DNA from: Opitutia bacterium
Lineage (GTDB): Bacteria; Verrucomicrobiota; Verrucomicrobiia; Opitutales; Opitutaceae
Length of the DNA stretch: 41,369 nt
Assembly: GCA_947453695.1 (NCBI GenBank)
Contig: CANGHW010000034.1
Span: 1 to 41,369 of the forward strand
Direction of reading: 5' to 3'
Below are positions 34,801 to 41,369 of the stretch, in pieces (position 1 is the stretch's first letter; each line of letters begins with the position of its first letter). The position numbers and the translations under genes were made by a program. The notes under the pieces are model-generated. The model did not search any database. It was not told where the DNA came from and saw only the letters and a program-made list of their open reading frames with translations.

Positions 34801-35135
34801 AGTTTACCGTCGAGGTAATAGAGGCCGAAGACGGCGTGAAGGTTGTCGGCAAACTTCGTAATCTTTCCGTCAGGGTGGATCACGAGGATGCTGTCGCCGG
34901 CGGAGTCGCTCGGCGCGCTCATGTCGATCGGGTCCTGCGCGACAAAGATGCGCCCGTCGGGTGCGACACAGACGACGCTCGGGTGAACTAGCGCCGGCGG
35001 CTGCGCAATCAGCTCAACTTTCCAGTCGGGATGCGCACGGGGCAATTCTTCGGCCGAACGGGCACTGCGGCCAAGAAATCCAAGGACGACGAACAGCGAT
35101 ACGATACTACGCAAAGGGTGAATCAGGGGGAACAT
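31806..35135 (-). CDS. Exported PVC-type dehydrogenase-like protein: beta-propeller, HEAT repeats, cytochrome c
   Basis: A 1109-residue exported protein (signal peptide about 1-27). Residues 30-400 form a sugar-dehydrogenase-like propeller (VCVAPDGRIFVAQDP, LRLGMDGWFYMSTGD, GITLAPDGLSFYIADWNY). From about 420 to 880 there are many HEAT-like helical pairs (SVRMQAIRQLG, ALRFRAATALGRIA, KVRAAAGQALVALGG). A class I cytochrome c domain follows, with heme motif CASCH (Cys975, Cys978, His979), then a ~90-residue putative heme-binding end (ESILYPSKQILDGY, MKNGETVSGF). This is the membrane-bound dehydrogenase type expanded in Planctomycetes and Verrucomicrobia. Substrate unknown; polysaccharide or sugar oxidation is often proposed. 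It is probably a single-gene unit. Confidence 0.9.
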   Translation of the reverse strand: MFPLIHPLRSIVSLFVVLGFLGRSARSAEELPRAHPDWKVELIAQPPALVHPSVVCVAPDGRIFVAQDPIDMSAPSDSAGDSILVIHPDGKITKFADNLHAVFGLYYLDGKLYVHHTPKFSVFTDGGTVGTDRRELFTTNPNPNNEGKGFNDHIPANLRLGMDGWFYMSTGDKGIFGAVGTDGSRAEVHGGGIMRFRPDGTHLETYSSGTRNHLDVALNAEDELFTYDNTDDGNGWWTRVTHMVDGGFYGYPFDYKPRRPYTLWSMADYGSGSPTGAIAYNEDALPPEYRGNLFLCEWGRKQLLRLRISRDGGTYKIDERVQVGGLDFLSETGKPFRPVGITLAPDGLSFYIADWNYAGWRAKNIAGRLLKISYTGPSQATPKPSWWIAAASGRTFAATTDELIAALKHPAQSVRLVAQRRLAERTSEAQSALRALLADKASPAHARWHAIWTLDAIDGGAAARSVIVEVASSDPEPSVRMQAIRQLGTVRAETAVVALTAALSSPDNALRFRAATALGRIASPNAIAALTATLTGQDLFARYAAFTALNRIGRAVPSAWEQIARGLADEDAAIREATLFAMRETFLPENATALAAFTASPVAASKTRAAALTILADLHHQPVAWDGKWWGTQPVLREAPLPKSVVWRGTPVVFAAIDRALKDTSVVVRQAAVVAVGSCGYTAAAPELRALFAKETDPELRRAALVALGKIKDSNAGPLVAALLAAPAENAALLPDAILAAGLIADRACVAALVSLGASEKSPANLVLVAEALGATKAPPAVAAAGQLLQHSDLKVRAAAGQALVALGGSSARAAIGALLEDDRVDVQRSAIVAAGNLKDKTLLPPLLGLYAAKVAVTDVALALAKMPDLQALAVYLDGIGGKENSLRDPSRRAIEAIREKSLEQIENRHRAQPFTGQALAQLQRAFGKDDRALKGPLFEGDAKPQTPVAYANFAARNRGDVAKGRKLFEESATCASCHRVNGVGGQIGPDLSTVATKYDRAFLIESILYPSKQILDGYHTTTVTMKNGETVSGFLRSQTELELMLVDVAGEKHALPRATIAKVDESPASLMPEGLHASLSLAEFADLVGYVESLKEKPAEKKPSAPTL

Positions 35136-35212
35136 AGGGCGCCACTCAGTCGGAGTGAATGTCTCGCACGGAGCAACCCTCCCCTCACCTTCCTTCCAAA
35201 AATCCCTGATCT

Positions 35213-36709
35213 TTACGGTCCCGCCGCGTAGCCGTCCTCGGTGCCCGTTTGCACGTGGTATTGCCCGAGTCGGGTGCTGCCCACCCGGTGGTTGAAGAGT
35301 TCAATCACGCGCGTGAGTTCGACCAAGCTGATGCGGGCGTCTTTGTCCGTATCGGCCGAGTGATAGCGGCTCAGCGTGACGACGGTTCCCGAGGCACGGG
35401 TCAGATCGAGCGCAAAACCATCCTCCACTCCTACCGTGCCATTCGTGTAGGCTCCGGTGCGCGTCGTTCCGATGCGAGTATTGTAGAGCTGGATCACCCG
35501 CGTGAGCTCGCCCACATTTAGGCTGAAATTTCCGTCTACGTCCGCGGAATGAGGCAGGATCGCCGCCTGCACTACTAGCGGATCAGGACGCGCGAGGACG
35601 CCACCGGAAACACCGCTCTGAGTAATCTGAGCCAAAGAAGTAATCGACTGGGGACCCGACGAGGCGCCCGGAACCCGGAAGGTGCAAGTGAAGGTCACCG
35701 GGCTCGGCGGCACCGTGGTCCAAGTCCACTCGGCGAGGCCCGTCGCCCCCACGGTCGGCTTGGTTTGCGGAGCACTACCTCCGTCAGAAACGTAGCTCCA
35801 GCCGGTCGGAAGCAACACCTGCCAACCGAGAGCCGTCGGCGTGGTTCCGGCATAGGTGATTGTGTTAGTGATCGTGACAGTGCCACCAGGGATATAGCCA
35901 CCGGCACTCGCGGTCGCGAGGGCATGCGTCGGCTGGACATCGACCACCGTCAGCGTGGCAACCCGACTGGGCGTCGTGCCGAAGTCGTTGCTGACGTCGA
36001 CCTGATAGTTGTCCGTCGACGAGAGGGTCACGTTCGAAAAGGCCAATGTGGCACTAGTCGCACCGGGGATCGCAGTCGTGTTTCGCTTCCACTGATAGCG
36101 CAGCGTGGGCGTGCCCGCAGCGCTAACGGCCAGGGTTGTGCTGCCGCCGACGCCGACCACACGGTCGACCGGCTGGCTCGTGATCGTGGGAGCGGCCAGC
36201 GTTTGGTTCGCACTGAGGAGCAGATGGTCGAACGTCATGCGCAGCTTCAAAGTCCCGGGAGGAGGTGTGCCGCCGCCGATTGACCACCCCGTAATATTAG
36301 CGAATCGAAATCCGGAGGGCCATGTCCCGATCGGGACCTGCACGGAAGTGATGCTGCCGAGGGAGAAATTTGCCGTAGGAACCGAAATCGTATGCGTCCG
36401 GAGGTTCTGATCCTCGAAGTTCAGAACGAGCGAGGCAGCCTCGTTACCCGCGTCGAGCCGCGCGAAAATAGTGATGTAATTCATACCGGTCGCGTTGATC
36501 GACTGCCCGATGGCGCCCCAGCCGTTGTCATCGCGTGCGGCTACAATGATGGTTTCCGGACCGCGGGTTACGTTATTCGTCCATGACGATCCCGCGATGA
36601 CCGACCCTGTGGCACCTGGGTTGTTGAAATTCTCAACGTTGATCTCTTGGGCCGACGCCAACGTCGCGCAGGTGAAAGCCCAAGTTAGGAGTGCACGGAG
36701 GCGGTTCAT
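35213..36709 (-). CDS. Secreted Ig-like protein with C-terminal EF-hand/dockerin-like repeats
   Basis: A 498-residue secreted protein. Signal peptide 1-20, N-terminal beta domain about 21-170 (shared with the next gene), an Ig-like domain 176-255 (ITSQPVDRVVGVGGSTTLAV, YQWKRNTTAIPG), a further beta domain about 260-370, then two ~60-residue repeats. Each repeat has an EF-hand-like loop: DVDGNFSLNVGE near 390 and DTDKDARISLVE near 451, each followed by LTRVI-LYN or LTRVIELFN. Asp/Asn and Glu at loop positions 1, 3, 5 and 12 are in place, so calcium binding is likely. There is no cellulosome context. Probably surface-bound or secreted. Confidence 0.8.
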   Translation of the reverse strand: MNRLRALLTWAFTCATLASAQEINVENFNNPGATGSVIAGSSWTNNVTRGPETIIVAARDDNGWGAIGQSINATGMNYITIFARLDAGNEAASLVLNFEDQNLRTHTISVPTANFSLGSITSVQVPIGTWPSGFRFANITGWSIGGGTPPPGTLKLRMTFDHLLLSANQTLAAPTITSQPVDRVVGVGGSTTLAVSAAGTPTLRYQWKRNTTAIPGATSATLAFSNVTLSSTDNYQVDVSNDFGTTPSRVATLTVVDVQPTHALATASAGGYIPGGTVTITNTITYAGTTPTALGWQVLLPTGWSYVSDGGSAPQTKPTVGATGLAEWTWTTVPPSPVTFTCTFRVPGASSGPQSITSLAQITQSGVSGGVLARPDPLVVQAAILPHSADVDGNFSLNVGELTRVIQLYNTRIGTTRTGAYTNGTVGVEDGFALDLTRASGTVVTLSRYHSADTDKDARISLVELTRVIELFNHRVGSTRLGQYHVQTGTEDGYAAGP

Positions 36710-36890
36710 GCAAGTAATTCTCTTAACACTTCAAGTCGCGCCGTCGATACGGGAATGCAGCACTACGTAGATCCACATCCGAGGCTGGAAAATCGAGGCA
36801 GATCGACGGTGGCTCACTGGCCAAAACCACAACTCGCGTCTCCAGACTATTGCGGTCACGTTTCATATGCTCCGAGTGCGGGTCCTCCGC

Positions 36891-39239
36891 TCACCGGACT
36901 TCGTAGACCTCCACCAGCGCCACACCGGTCGTGCCGCCCAATCCCGAGACTTGTGCGGTGTGGTTGCCGGCTGAAAGCGTGAGCAATACCGCGGAGTCCG
37001 CACTACCCGACGCGAGGGAAAACGCCCCCGTCTGCGTCGCCGCCGTGCTGAGAGCCGTGGGGTCCGCGGCCGTCGACCAACCGACATTTCGCGCGATCTC
37101 ATTGCTTCCGGTAAACACCGCGAGTTGCGGGCGTTGCAACGCCCCGGTTACGCCGAATTGAGTAAGCGCAGGTCCGATGGCGCGGATCAAGAATCGCTGC
37201 GTCGCCGTGCCCCTGACGACCAAGCCCACGATCAAAGTATCGGCGTCCGAACCGGCAAACGCACGAACCGAAAGGTTGGAGATTCGCGCCGACGAAGCAC
37301 TCTCGTTCAGATCGTAAACCTCCACCAAGCCAACCCCGAGACGGGCATCCGCCGAGCCGATCACCGCCGAGTAATTTCCGGGGCTAAGCGTAGAGAGTAG
37401 CGCGGCATCGGCTGTGCCCAGCTCGAGCGCGAAGGCGCCGGCGCCCGTCGCGGCCGCGGCAATTGCCGGACCCGCTCCACCGGCCGACCAACCTGAATTA
37501 CGCACCAGAGCGGTCGCAGTCCCGGCGCGGAAGAGTTCCAAGGCCGGCGCCGGAACCACGCCCGTTACACCGAAGTTGGCCAAGGTGGGGCCGACTGCTC
37601 GCACCAGGACTGATTTCGTGTCGGTGCCCCCGATGACAAAGCCCGCGATCGCCACCTGATCGCCCGCGCCCACCCGGGCTCGCGTGGAGAAATTGGCCAG
37701 CCGTGCGGTCGGCTCCGTAGGCGTGACCGGCGGGGGCGTGACTGGATTCGCGGGCAACGTTGCGGTGAAGGTGCGACTCACGTCCGGGGCGGCATTAAAG
37801 GCATCGTTTCCGCCCTGCGAGGCGCGCACGGTGATGACGCCACTCGCCGTCGGCGTGACGGTATTGCCGGAAACGACCGCCGGACCACTCACGACGGAAT
37901 ACGAGACAGGGAGCGTCGAAGTCGCCGTTGCACTCAGCGTGATCGGAGCCGCGGCCCCGGCAAAATCAGCAATCGCTGAAAAGGTAATACTCTGGGTTTG
38001 TTTGGCCGTGGTAAACGAAAGGTCTGTCGTGGCCGGGAGATAGTTGGTCGTGCCGGCTTGCGTGGCGCGCACCGTGATGGCGGCCGTCGAATTGGGCGTA
38101 AGCGACGCGCCATCGATGGTCGCATTGCCGGTCAAAACCGCAAACGCGACGGGGCCACCGGACGTAGCCGTCGCCGCCAGCGTGAAGGCAGTGCCCACCC
38201 GCAAGGTCGTCGGCAGTGGTGCAAAGGCCACGGCCTGCGCGGCTCGTGCGATCACCAATGTCCCGGAGGCACTGCCAATATAGGTGGGAGAGTTCACGGT
38301 CGCTACGACTGAGTAACTCCCGGCTGCACTGGGCACCGCCGAGCTACCGTTGTAACTGAAGACGACGGGAAGATTGGCGGGCGAGGTGACCGCTGTCGCG
38401 CCCTGGGCTGCACCGTTGTAGACCGTCGCGAGGTTGCCGAGGGTCACGGTCGCCGGTTGCGCGGTGACCGTGAGGCTAAACGTGCCGCTCACCACGCTCC
38501 CAGCGGCGTTGGTCACGGTGCAGGAATAAGTGCCCGCGTCGGCGGGAGTGAGGCTGGTAAGGGTAAGGGTCGCAGTCGTGGATGTCGGGTTCGCCGTGAG
38601 CGACGCGGAGGAGTTCTTCGACCATTGGTAGGTGAGCGGTGCCGTGCCCGTCGCGGTGATCGAGAAGGACACACTTTCACCGGCCGCCTTGGTCTGCGCG
38701 CCGAAGCTACCCGTCACCGACGGCGCGACCGTGCCGGAGCCTGCGACCGAATTCAGCGAGAGACTATCAAACGTAAAGCGAAACGCATTCGTCCCCACCC
38801 CGCCTCCACCAATGCTCCATCCCGCGATTTGATTCACCGCAAACCCACCGGTCCAATTGGTGATGGGAATCTGCACCGACGTCAGCGTCCCCACGGCAAA
38901 CGCCGACGTGCCGATCGAGAAGACTTGGGTATTAAGATTCCGATCTTCGAATTGAATGGCGAGCGTGCCCGCCACGTTGCCGGCGTCGCGTTGGCCCACG
39001 ATCGTGATAAAGTTCATGCCCGTGGCATTCAGCGTGAGGTTCGTCGCCCCCCACCCGTTGTCATCGCGTGCGGTCCCGCCCACGCTCAACGTCGTTGCGT
39101 TCTGCGTCGTGTTTCCGACCCAAGAAGTGCCCGCACGCACGGCGCCCGTCGTGCCACCGGCGTTGAACGAATCGAGCACGATCGATTGTCCCGAGCAGAT
39201 GCCAAACAATGCCAGTGCCGTTAGGAGGTATTTCAACAC
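36891..39239 (-). CDS. Large Ig/MBG-type surface protein with paired Verrucomicrobia-type C-terminal repeats
   Basis: A 782-residue secreted protein starting at GTG. Signal peptide 1-17 (FGICSGQ), then an N-terminal domain clearly related to the gene downstream (DNGWGATNLTLNATGMNFIT here, DNGWGAIGQSINATGMNYIT there; both end GWSIGGG). It continues with an Ig domain (about 173-260), an MBG-like domain (VYNGAAQGATAV), two similar beta units with VTIRAS-like ends, and two ~130-residue repeats from about 520 that each contain VRA/IRA-VGPTL or IGPAL, FGVTG and VLVEVYE. The last repeat type is widespread in Verrucomicrobia surface proteins. An adhesion or matrix role is likely but unproven. Confidence 0.8.
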   Translation of the reverse strand: MLKYLLTALALFGICSGQSIVLDSFNAGGTTGAVRAGTSWVGNTTQNATTLSVGGTARDDNGWGATNLTLNATGMNFITIVGQRDAGNVAGTLAIQFEDRNLNTQVFSIGTSAFAVGTLTSVQIPITNWTGGFAVNQIAGWSIGGGGVGTNAFRFTFDSLSLNSVAGSGTVAPSVTGSFGAQTKAAGESVSFSITATGTAPLTYQWSKNSSASLTANPTSTTATLTLTSLTPADAGTYSCTVTNAAGSVVSGTFSLTVTAQPATVTLGNLATVYNGAAQGATAVTSPANLPVVFSYNGSSAVPSAAGSYSVVATVNSPTYIGSASGTLVIARAAQAVAFAPLPTTLRVGTAFTLAATATSGGPVAFAVLTGNATIDGASLTPNSTAAITVRATQAGTTNYLPATTDLSFTTAKQTQSITFSAIADFAGAAAPITLSATATSTLPVSYSVVSGPAVVSGNTVTPTASGVITVRASQGGNDAFNAAPDVSRTFTATLPANPVTPPPVTPTEPTARLANFSTRARVGAGDQVAIAGFVIGGTDTKSVLVRAVGPTLANFGVTGVVPAPALELFRAGTATALVRNSGWSAGGAGPAIAAAATGAGAFALELGTADAALLSTLSPGNYSAVIGSADARLGVGLVEVYDLNESASSARISNLSVRAFAGSDADTLIVGLVVRGTATQRFLIRAIGPALTQFGVTGALQRPQLAVFTGSNEIARNVGWSTAADPTALSTAATQTGAFSLASGSADSAVLLTLSAGNHTAQVSGLGGTTGVALVEVYEVR

Positions 39240-39330
39240 GGATTGAAATGAGTGAGTGGGCAGGCTGACCCGTCAAGCGCCCGCTGGCTTACTGGTCGGG
39301 AGCGACGCACGGACCGCTTTGGGCGACCGG

Positions 39331-39876
39331 CTATTTCCGGGCGGCGGCGAACCCCCCACCCTGATCGGTCGCGAAGAGACGATTGGTCGTCAGATCATGA
39401 AAGACCAGAAACCGTCCCTCGCGATTACGATAGCGACTGAAGCGGGCGAGTTCGCTCGCCGCGGGCAACCATGACGGTGGTGAAGTGAGCGGAACGGAAG
39501 GTGCATCGGCCGGGATCGGCACCAGTTCAAAGGGGTTGTCTTTGAAAAACCATTCCCGGAACGCAGGGCCTGGCTGAACCGCAACAAACCACTGCCACTT
39601 TTCGACGCCGCTCGAGGCATCCAACCAGTCGCGCCGTTCAGCGTGGAGGATCTTGTCGTCCGCCGCCGGTCGCCGCCAAAACGCGCGTTGAAACACCTGG
39701 GCGGGGTCCTGCTCGAGAGCCAAGCCGCCGGGGGGCGCCTTGGGTGGCGCGACCGTTGTGACCGGGGCGGGCTTGGGCGCAGGTCGAAACGACGGCAAAA
39801 ATCGCCAGGCTGCGGCCGCTCCTACCACCACGACTGCGACGGCGACGAAAACGAGTGTGCGCGTTTTTGGGGTCAT
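39331..39876 (-). CDS. Small membrane-anchored protein of unknown function
   Basis: A 181-residue protein with one N-terminal membrane helix (about residues 7-23, LVFVAVAVVVVGAAAAW), a Pro/Ala-rich spacer to about residue 50 and a soluble domain of ~130 residues. The domain has many Trp and Phe residues: AFWRRPAADDKILHAERRDW, WQWFVAVQPGPAFREWFF, SWLPAASELARFSRYRNREG and FLVFHDLTTNRLFATDQGGG. I do not recognise the family. It is likely periplasmic and tethered to the inner membrane. The gene upstream on the same strand is the TonB-dependent receptor, 989 bp away across the repeat region; the surface protein gene lies downstream of its 5'-end partner across 91 bp. Confidence 0.7.
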   Translation of the reverse strand: MTPKTRTLVFVAVAVVVVGAAAAWRFLPSFRPAPKPAPVTTVAPPKAPPGGLALEQDPAQVFQRAFWRRPAADDKILHAERRDWLDASSGVEKWQWFVAVQPGPAFREWFFKDNPFELVPIPADAPSVPLTSPPSWLPAASELARFSRYRNREGRFLVFHDLTTNRLFATDQGGGFAAARK

Positions 39877-40165
39877 ACTCTTAACTTTTCAGGGTGGAGC
39901 CCGTGCGCAAGCAGAGTTCTTTCGACCTTCACGATTCTAGATGAAGCCCCACCTCCATCGTCTGGTCAGCCTTCTTTAACTTGATCGGCCCCTTGGGACA
40001 TCGGTCGGACATCATCTATTTGCGCATGAAGGGATTCCACCCCGCGACTCGCAGACCAGGCCAGACCTACTTCGCTCAGCCCCGCTCGCCGCAGCGGACC
40101 AGTCCTCCCGGCACTCGCACCCTGGTAAGTCTTAACCGACTTCTCACCAGGCCTTAACGGCGAAA
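39877..40165. other. Non-coding stretch before the 21-bp array
   Basis: No convincing gene. It should hold the promoter of the anchored protein gene. One imperfect hairpin is visible at 40121-40151: CCTGGT then AAGTC pair with GACTT then ACCAGG, with three unpaired bases on the right arm and a 6-nt loop. Nothing else stands out before the repeats begin. Confidence 0.4.
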
Positions 40166-40691
40166 TCCGACCTATTTGCAGAGTTGACCGGCACGTCCGC
40201 AGCATGCGCCGGCACGTTTGCCACACGTGCCGGCACGTTTGCCACACGCGCCGGCACGTCTGCCACACGGGCCGGCACGTCTGCCGTGCGTGCCGGCACG
40301 TTCGCAGACCCGGCCGACACGCGTGCGGAGCTGTCCGACACGTTTGCCAACGCGGCGGTCGATTCTGGCCGTTGCAGCCCGGCCAATTAGCAAACCTGCC
40401 GACACGTTCGCGGACTGTGCCGACACGTTTGCAAACCTCGCCGACGCGTCCGCGGATCATGCCGACACGTCCGCGACTCGCTCCAACCCATTCCCGGCGT
40501 TTTACCGCGCGTCCACACCACTGAACCGGACGTCCCCAACGTTGATCGACACGTCTGCAGAGGAGGAACGGACGACTACCGCGACGCACGACGCGACCCC
40601 GCGTCCGCACCGGCCAGCCCCCGCCGTGCACCACTCGATTGCCACGTTGTCCCGGACGTCCCCGCAGTTGCACGGGACGTCCGCGACCTTG
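40166..40691. repeat. Diverged tandem array with a 21-bp period
   Basis: About 25 units of 21 bp, 18 with a recognisable core GCCGRCACGTYYGC followed by 7 variable bases. Cores (ACG or GCG) fall at 40193, 40214, 40235, 40256, 40277, 40298, 40319 and 40340. After a degenerate gap and a 1-bp phase slip they are at 40404, 40425, 40446, 40467, 40509, 40530, 40551, 40572, 40656 and 40677, all on one 21-bp grid. The left half is best conserved. Palindromes such as ACGTGCCGGCACGT (40225-40238) lie at unit joints. Because 21 is a multiple of 3, long open frames cross it in several frames; read on the plus strand a unit gives A-[GD]-T-[FS]-A-x-x. It lies between a TonB-dependent receptor and the anchored protein gene. 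Confidence 0.85.
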
Positions 40692-40865
40692 CACCGCCGG
40701 TTCCCCGTGCGGTCAGACTTGCCCGCTGTGGCTACCGCCATCGCCCCGGACGACGCTCGCACGGCGCAAGCGGAAGCCGGGCACCTCAATGGGCCAGCCG
40801 ATCGGCCGTTTCGACGCATCGCGCCCCAGCGCAGAGTAACCCGGCACCGCTCGTTTTGGCCCGAC

Positions 40866-41369
40866 TCAGAGTTTGAGTGTCGTGGTGAGGATGAAGCTAA
40901 CCGGCTGCTGGTAGATGGCGTTCTTGTCGGCGACGCTCTCGCGGACGCGCTGGGTGAGGTCGCCGTTGGGTGCGCGCAGGGTCACGCGGTCATCTTGAAA
41001 GAACACGCCCTGCTTGTTGAGGACGTTGTTCACGTTGAGCTGGAAGAGCGCCTGCTTGCCCTCAAGGCGCCGCCAGAGTCCGCCGCGGAGCTTCAGCGAG
41101 TAACCGAGGGAGGCGACGGTGTTGAGGGGCTGCTTTGAGTAAACGGGATAGAGCAGACCGTCCTGCGCGCCGTAGAGCGGCACGACCGCGCCGGCGGCGT
41201 TGATCGTCGAGTCACCCGTGCGATAGCCCGACACGATGTCGCCGCGGTATTGAGCGCCGGCGCCGATGCGCAGGCCTTTTAACGAGCCGGACTGGATGGT
41301 GTAGTCGGCAAATAAATTCGCCGTGATGCGGCGGCTGCCGACGAAGGGACGGTCGATGAGCACGTTCTC
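40866..41369 (-). CDS. TonB-dependent receptor, C-terminal part (5' end outside window)
   Basis: The last ~167 residues of a TonB-dependent outer-membrane receptor, open to the window edge (first codon GAG at 41369). The visible part is the end of the barrel: RITANLFADYTIQSGSLKGL, LRIGAGAQYRGDIVSGY, the LYPVYSKQPLNTVASLGYSL strand pair, FQLNVNNVLNKQGVF and the terminal strand PVSFILTTTLKL. FQLNVNNVLNK is a typical late-barrel motif, as is the final hydrophobic strand. The end residue is Leu instead of the usual Phe. The ligand cannot be judged without the plug. The gene is followed by about 170 bp and then the 21-bp array. Confidence 0.88.
   Translation of the reverse strand, partial: ENVLIDRPFVGSRRITANLFADYTIQSGSLKGLRIGAGAQYRGDIVSGYRTGDSTINAAGAVVPLYGAQDGLLYPVYSKQPLNTVASLGYSLKLRGGLWRRLEGKQALFQLNVNNVLNKQGVFFQDDRVTLRAPNGDLTQRVRESVADKNAIYQQPVSFILTTTLKL

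Noticed and set aside
40166..40691. CRISPR array
   Set aside because: Units are contiguous at 21 bp, too short and too diverged for CRISPR repeats, with no unique spacers, leader or cas genes.
40218..41138. A 306-codon protein across the 21-bp array into the receptor gene
   Set aside because: It is open only because the period is a multiple of three, and its second half is antisense to the TonB-dependent receptor.

Overview
The window reads as chromosome from a high-GC member of the Verrucomicrobiota, most likely near the Opitutaceae. This is an inference from gene content, not from a marker tree. The pointers are a HEAT-repeat/cytochrome c dehydrogenase-like protein of the type common in the PVC group, two large surface proteins with Verrucomicrobia-style C-terminal repeats, a DUF1080 plus GMC-oxidoreductase cluster, Tat-exported hydrolases, and start codons that almost never have a Shine-Dalgarno sequence.

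Layout. 1-5.1 kb: the end of a membrane protein, an exported adenosine-deaminase-like hydrolase, a lone CheY-like receiver, an exported AbgB-like M20 amidohydrolase and a zinc-ribbon-like membrane protein. 5.1-8.3 kb: a GNAT acetyltransferase, a hybrid histidine kinase whose phospho-acceptor His is replaced by Arg, and a DUF1697 protein. 8.4-12.1 kb (minus strand): a likely operon of SGNH hydrolase-DUF1080 fusion, GMC oxidoreductase and gluconate-dehydrogenase subunit-3-like protein, which fits 3-keto-glycoside chemistry in the envelope. 12.3-17.2 kb (plus strand): a small secreted protein, then a tightly coupled four-gene operon of OmpR-type regulator, cupredoxin-like protein, sensor kinase and beta-barrel protein, whose three junctions all overlap by 4 nt. 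17.2-20.1 kb: a mosaic envelope protein and a Tat-exported amidohydrolase.

20.5-31.7 kb is a housekeeping block: xerD-like recombinase, infA, tadA, and on the minus strand a pilin-like gene, a membrane protein, rplY, pth, rpsF, ssb, rplI, dnaB, bamA and ompH/skp, with tRNA-Asn upstream. rpsR, often found between ssb and rplI, is not there. 31.8-39.9 kb holds the 1109-residue HEAT/cytochrome protein, two related surface proteins and a small anchored protein. 40.9 kb to the end is the 3' part of a TonB-dependent receptor gene.

The strangest DNA is the gene-poor stretch 39877-40865. It contains a diverged tandem array with a 21-bp period, about 525 bp long. The most interesting gene sets are the regulator/cupredoxin/kinase/barrel operon and the kinase lacking its His. 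Both are testable candidates for unusual signalling. No CRISPR array, prophage or complete insertion sequence is visible.
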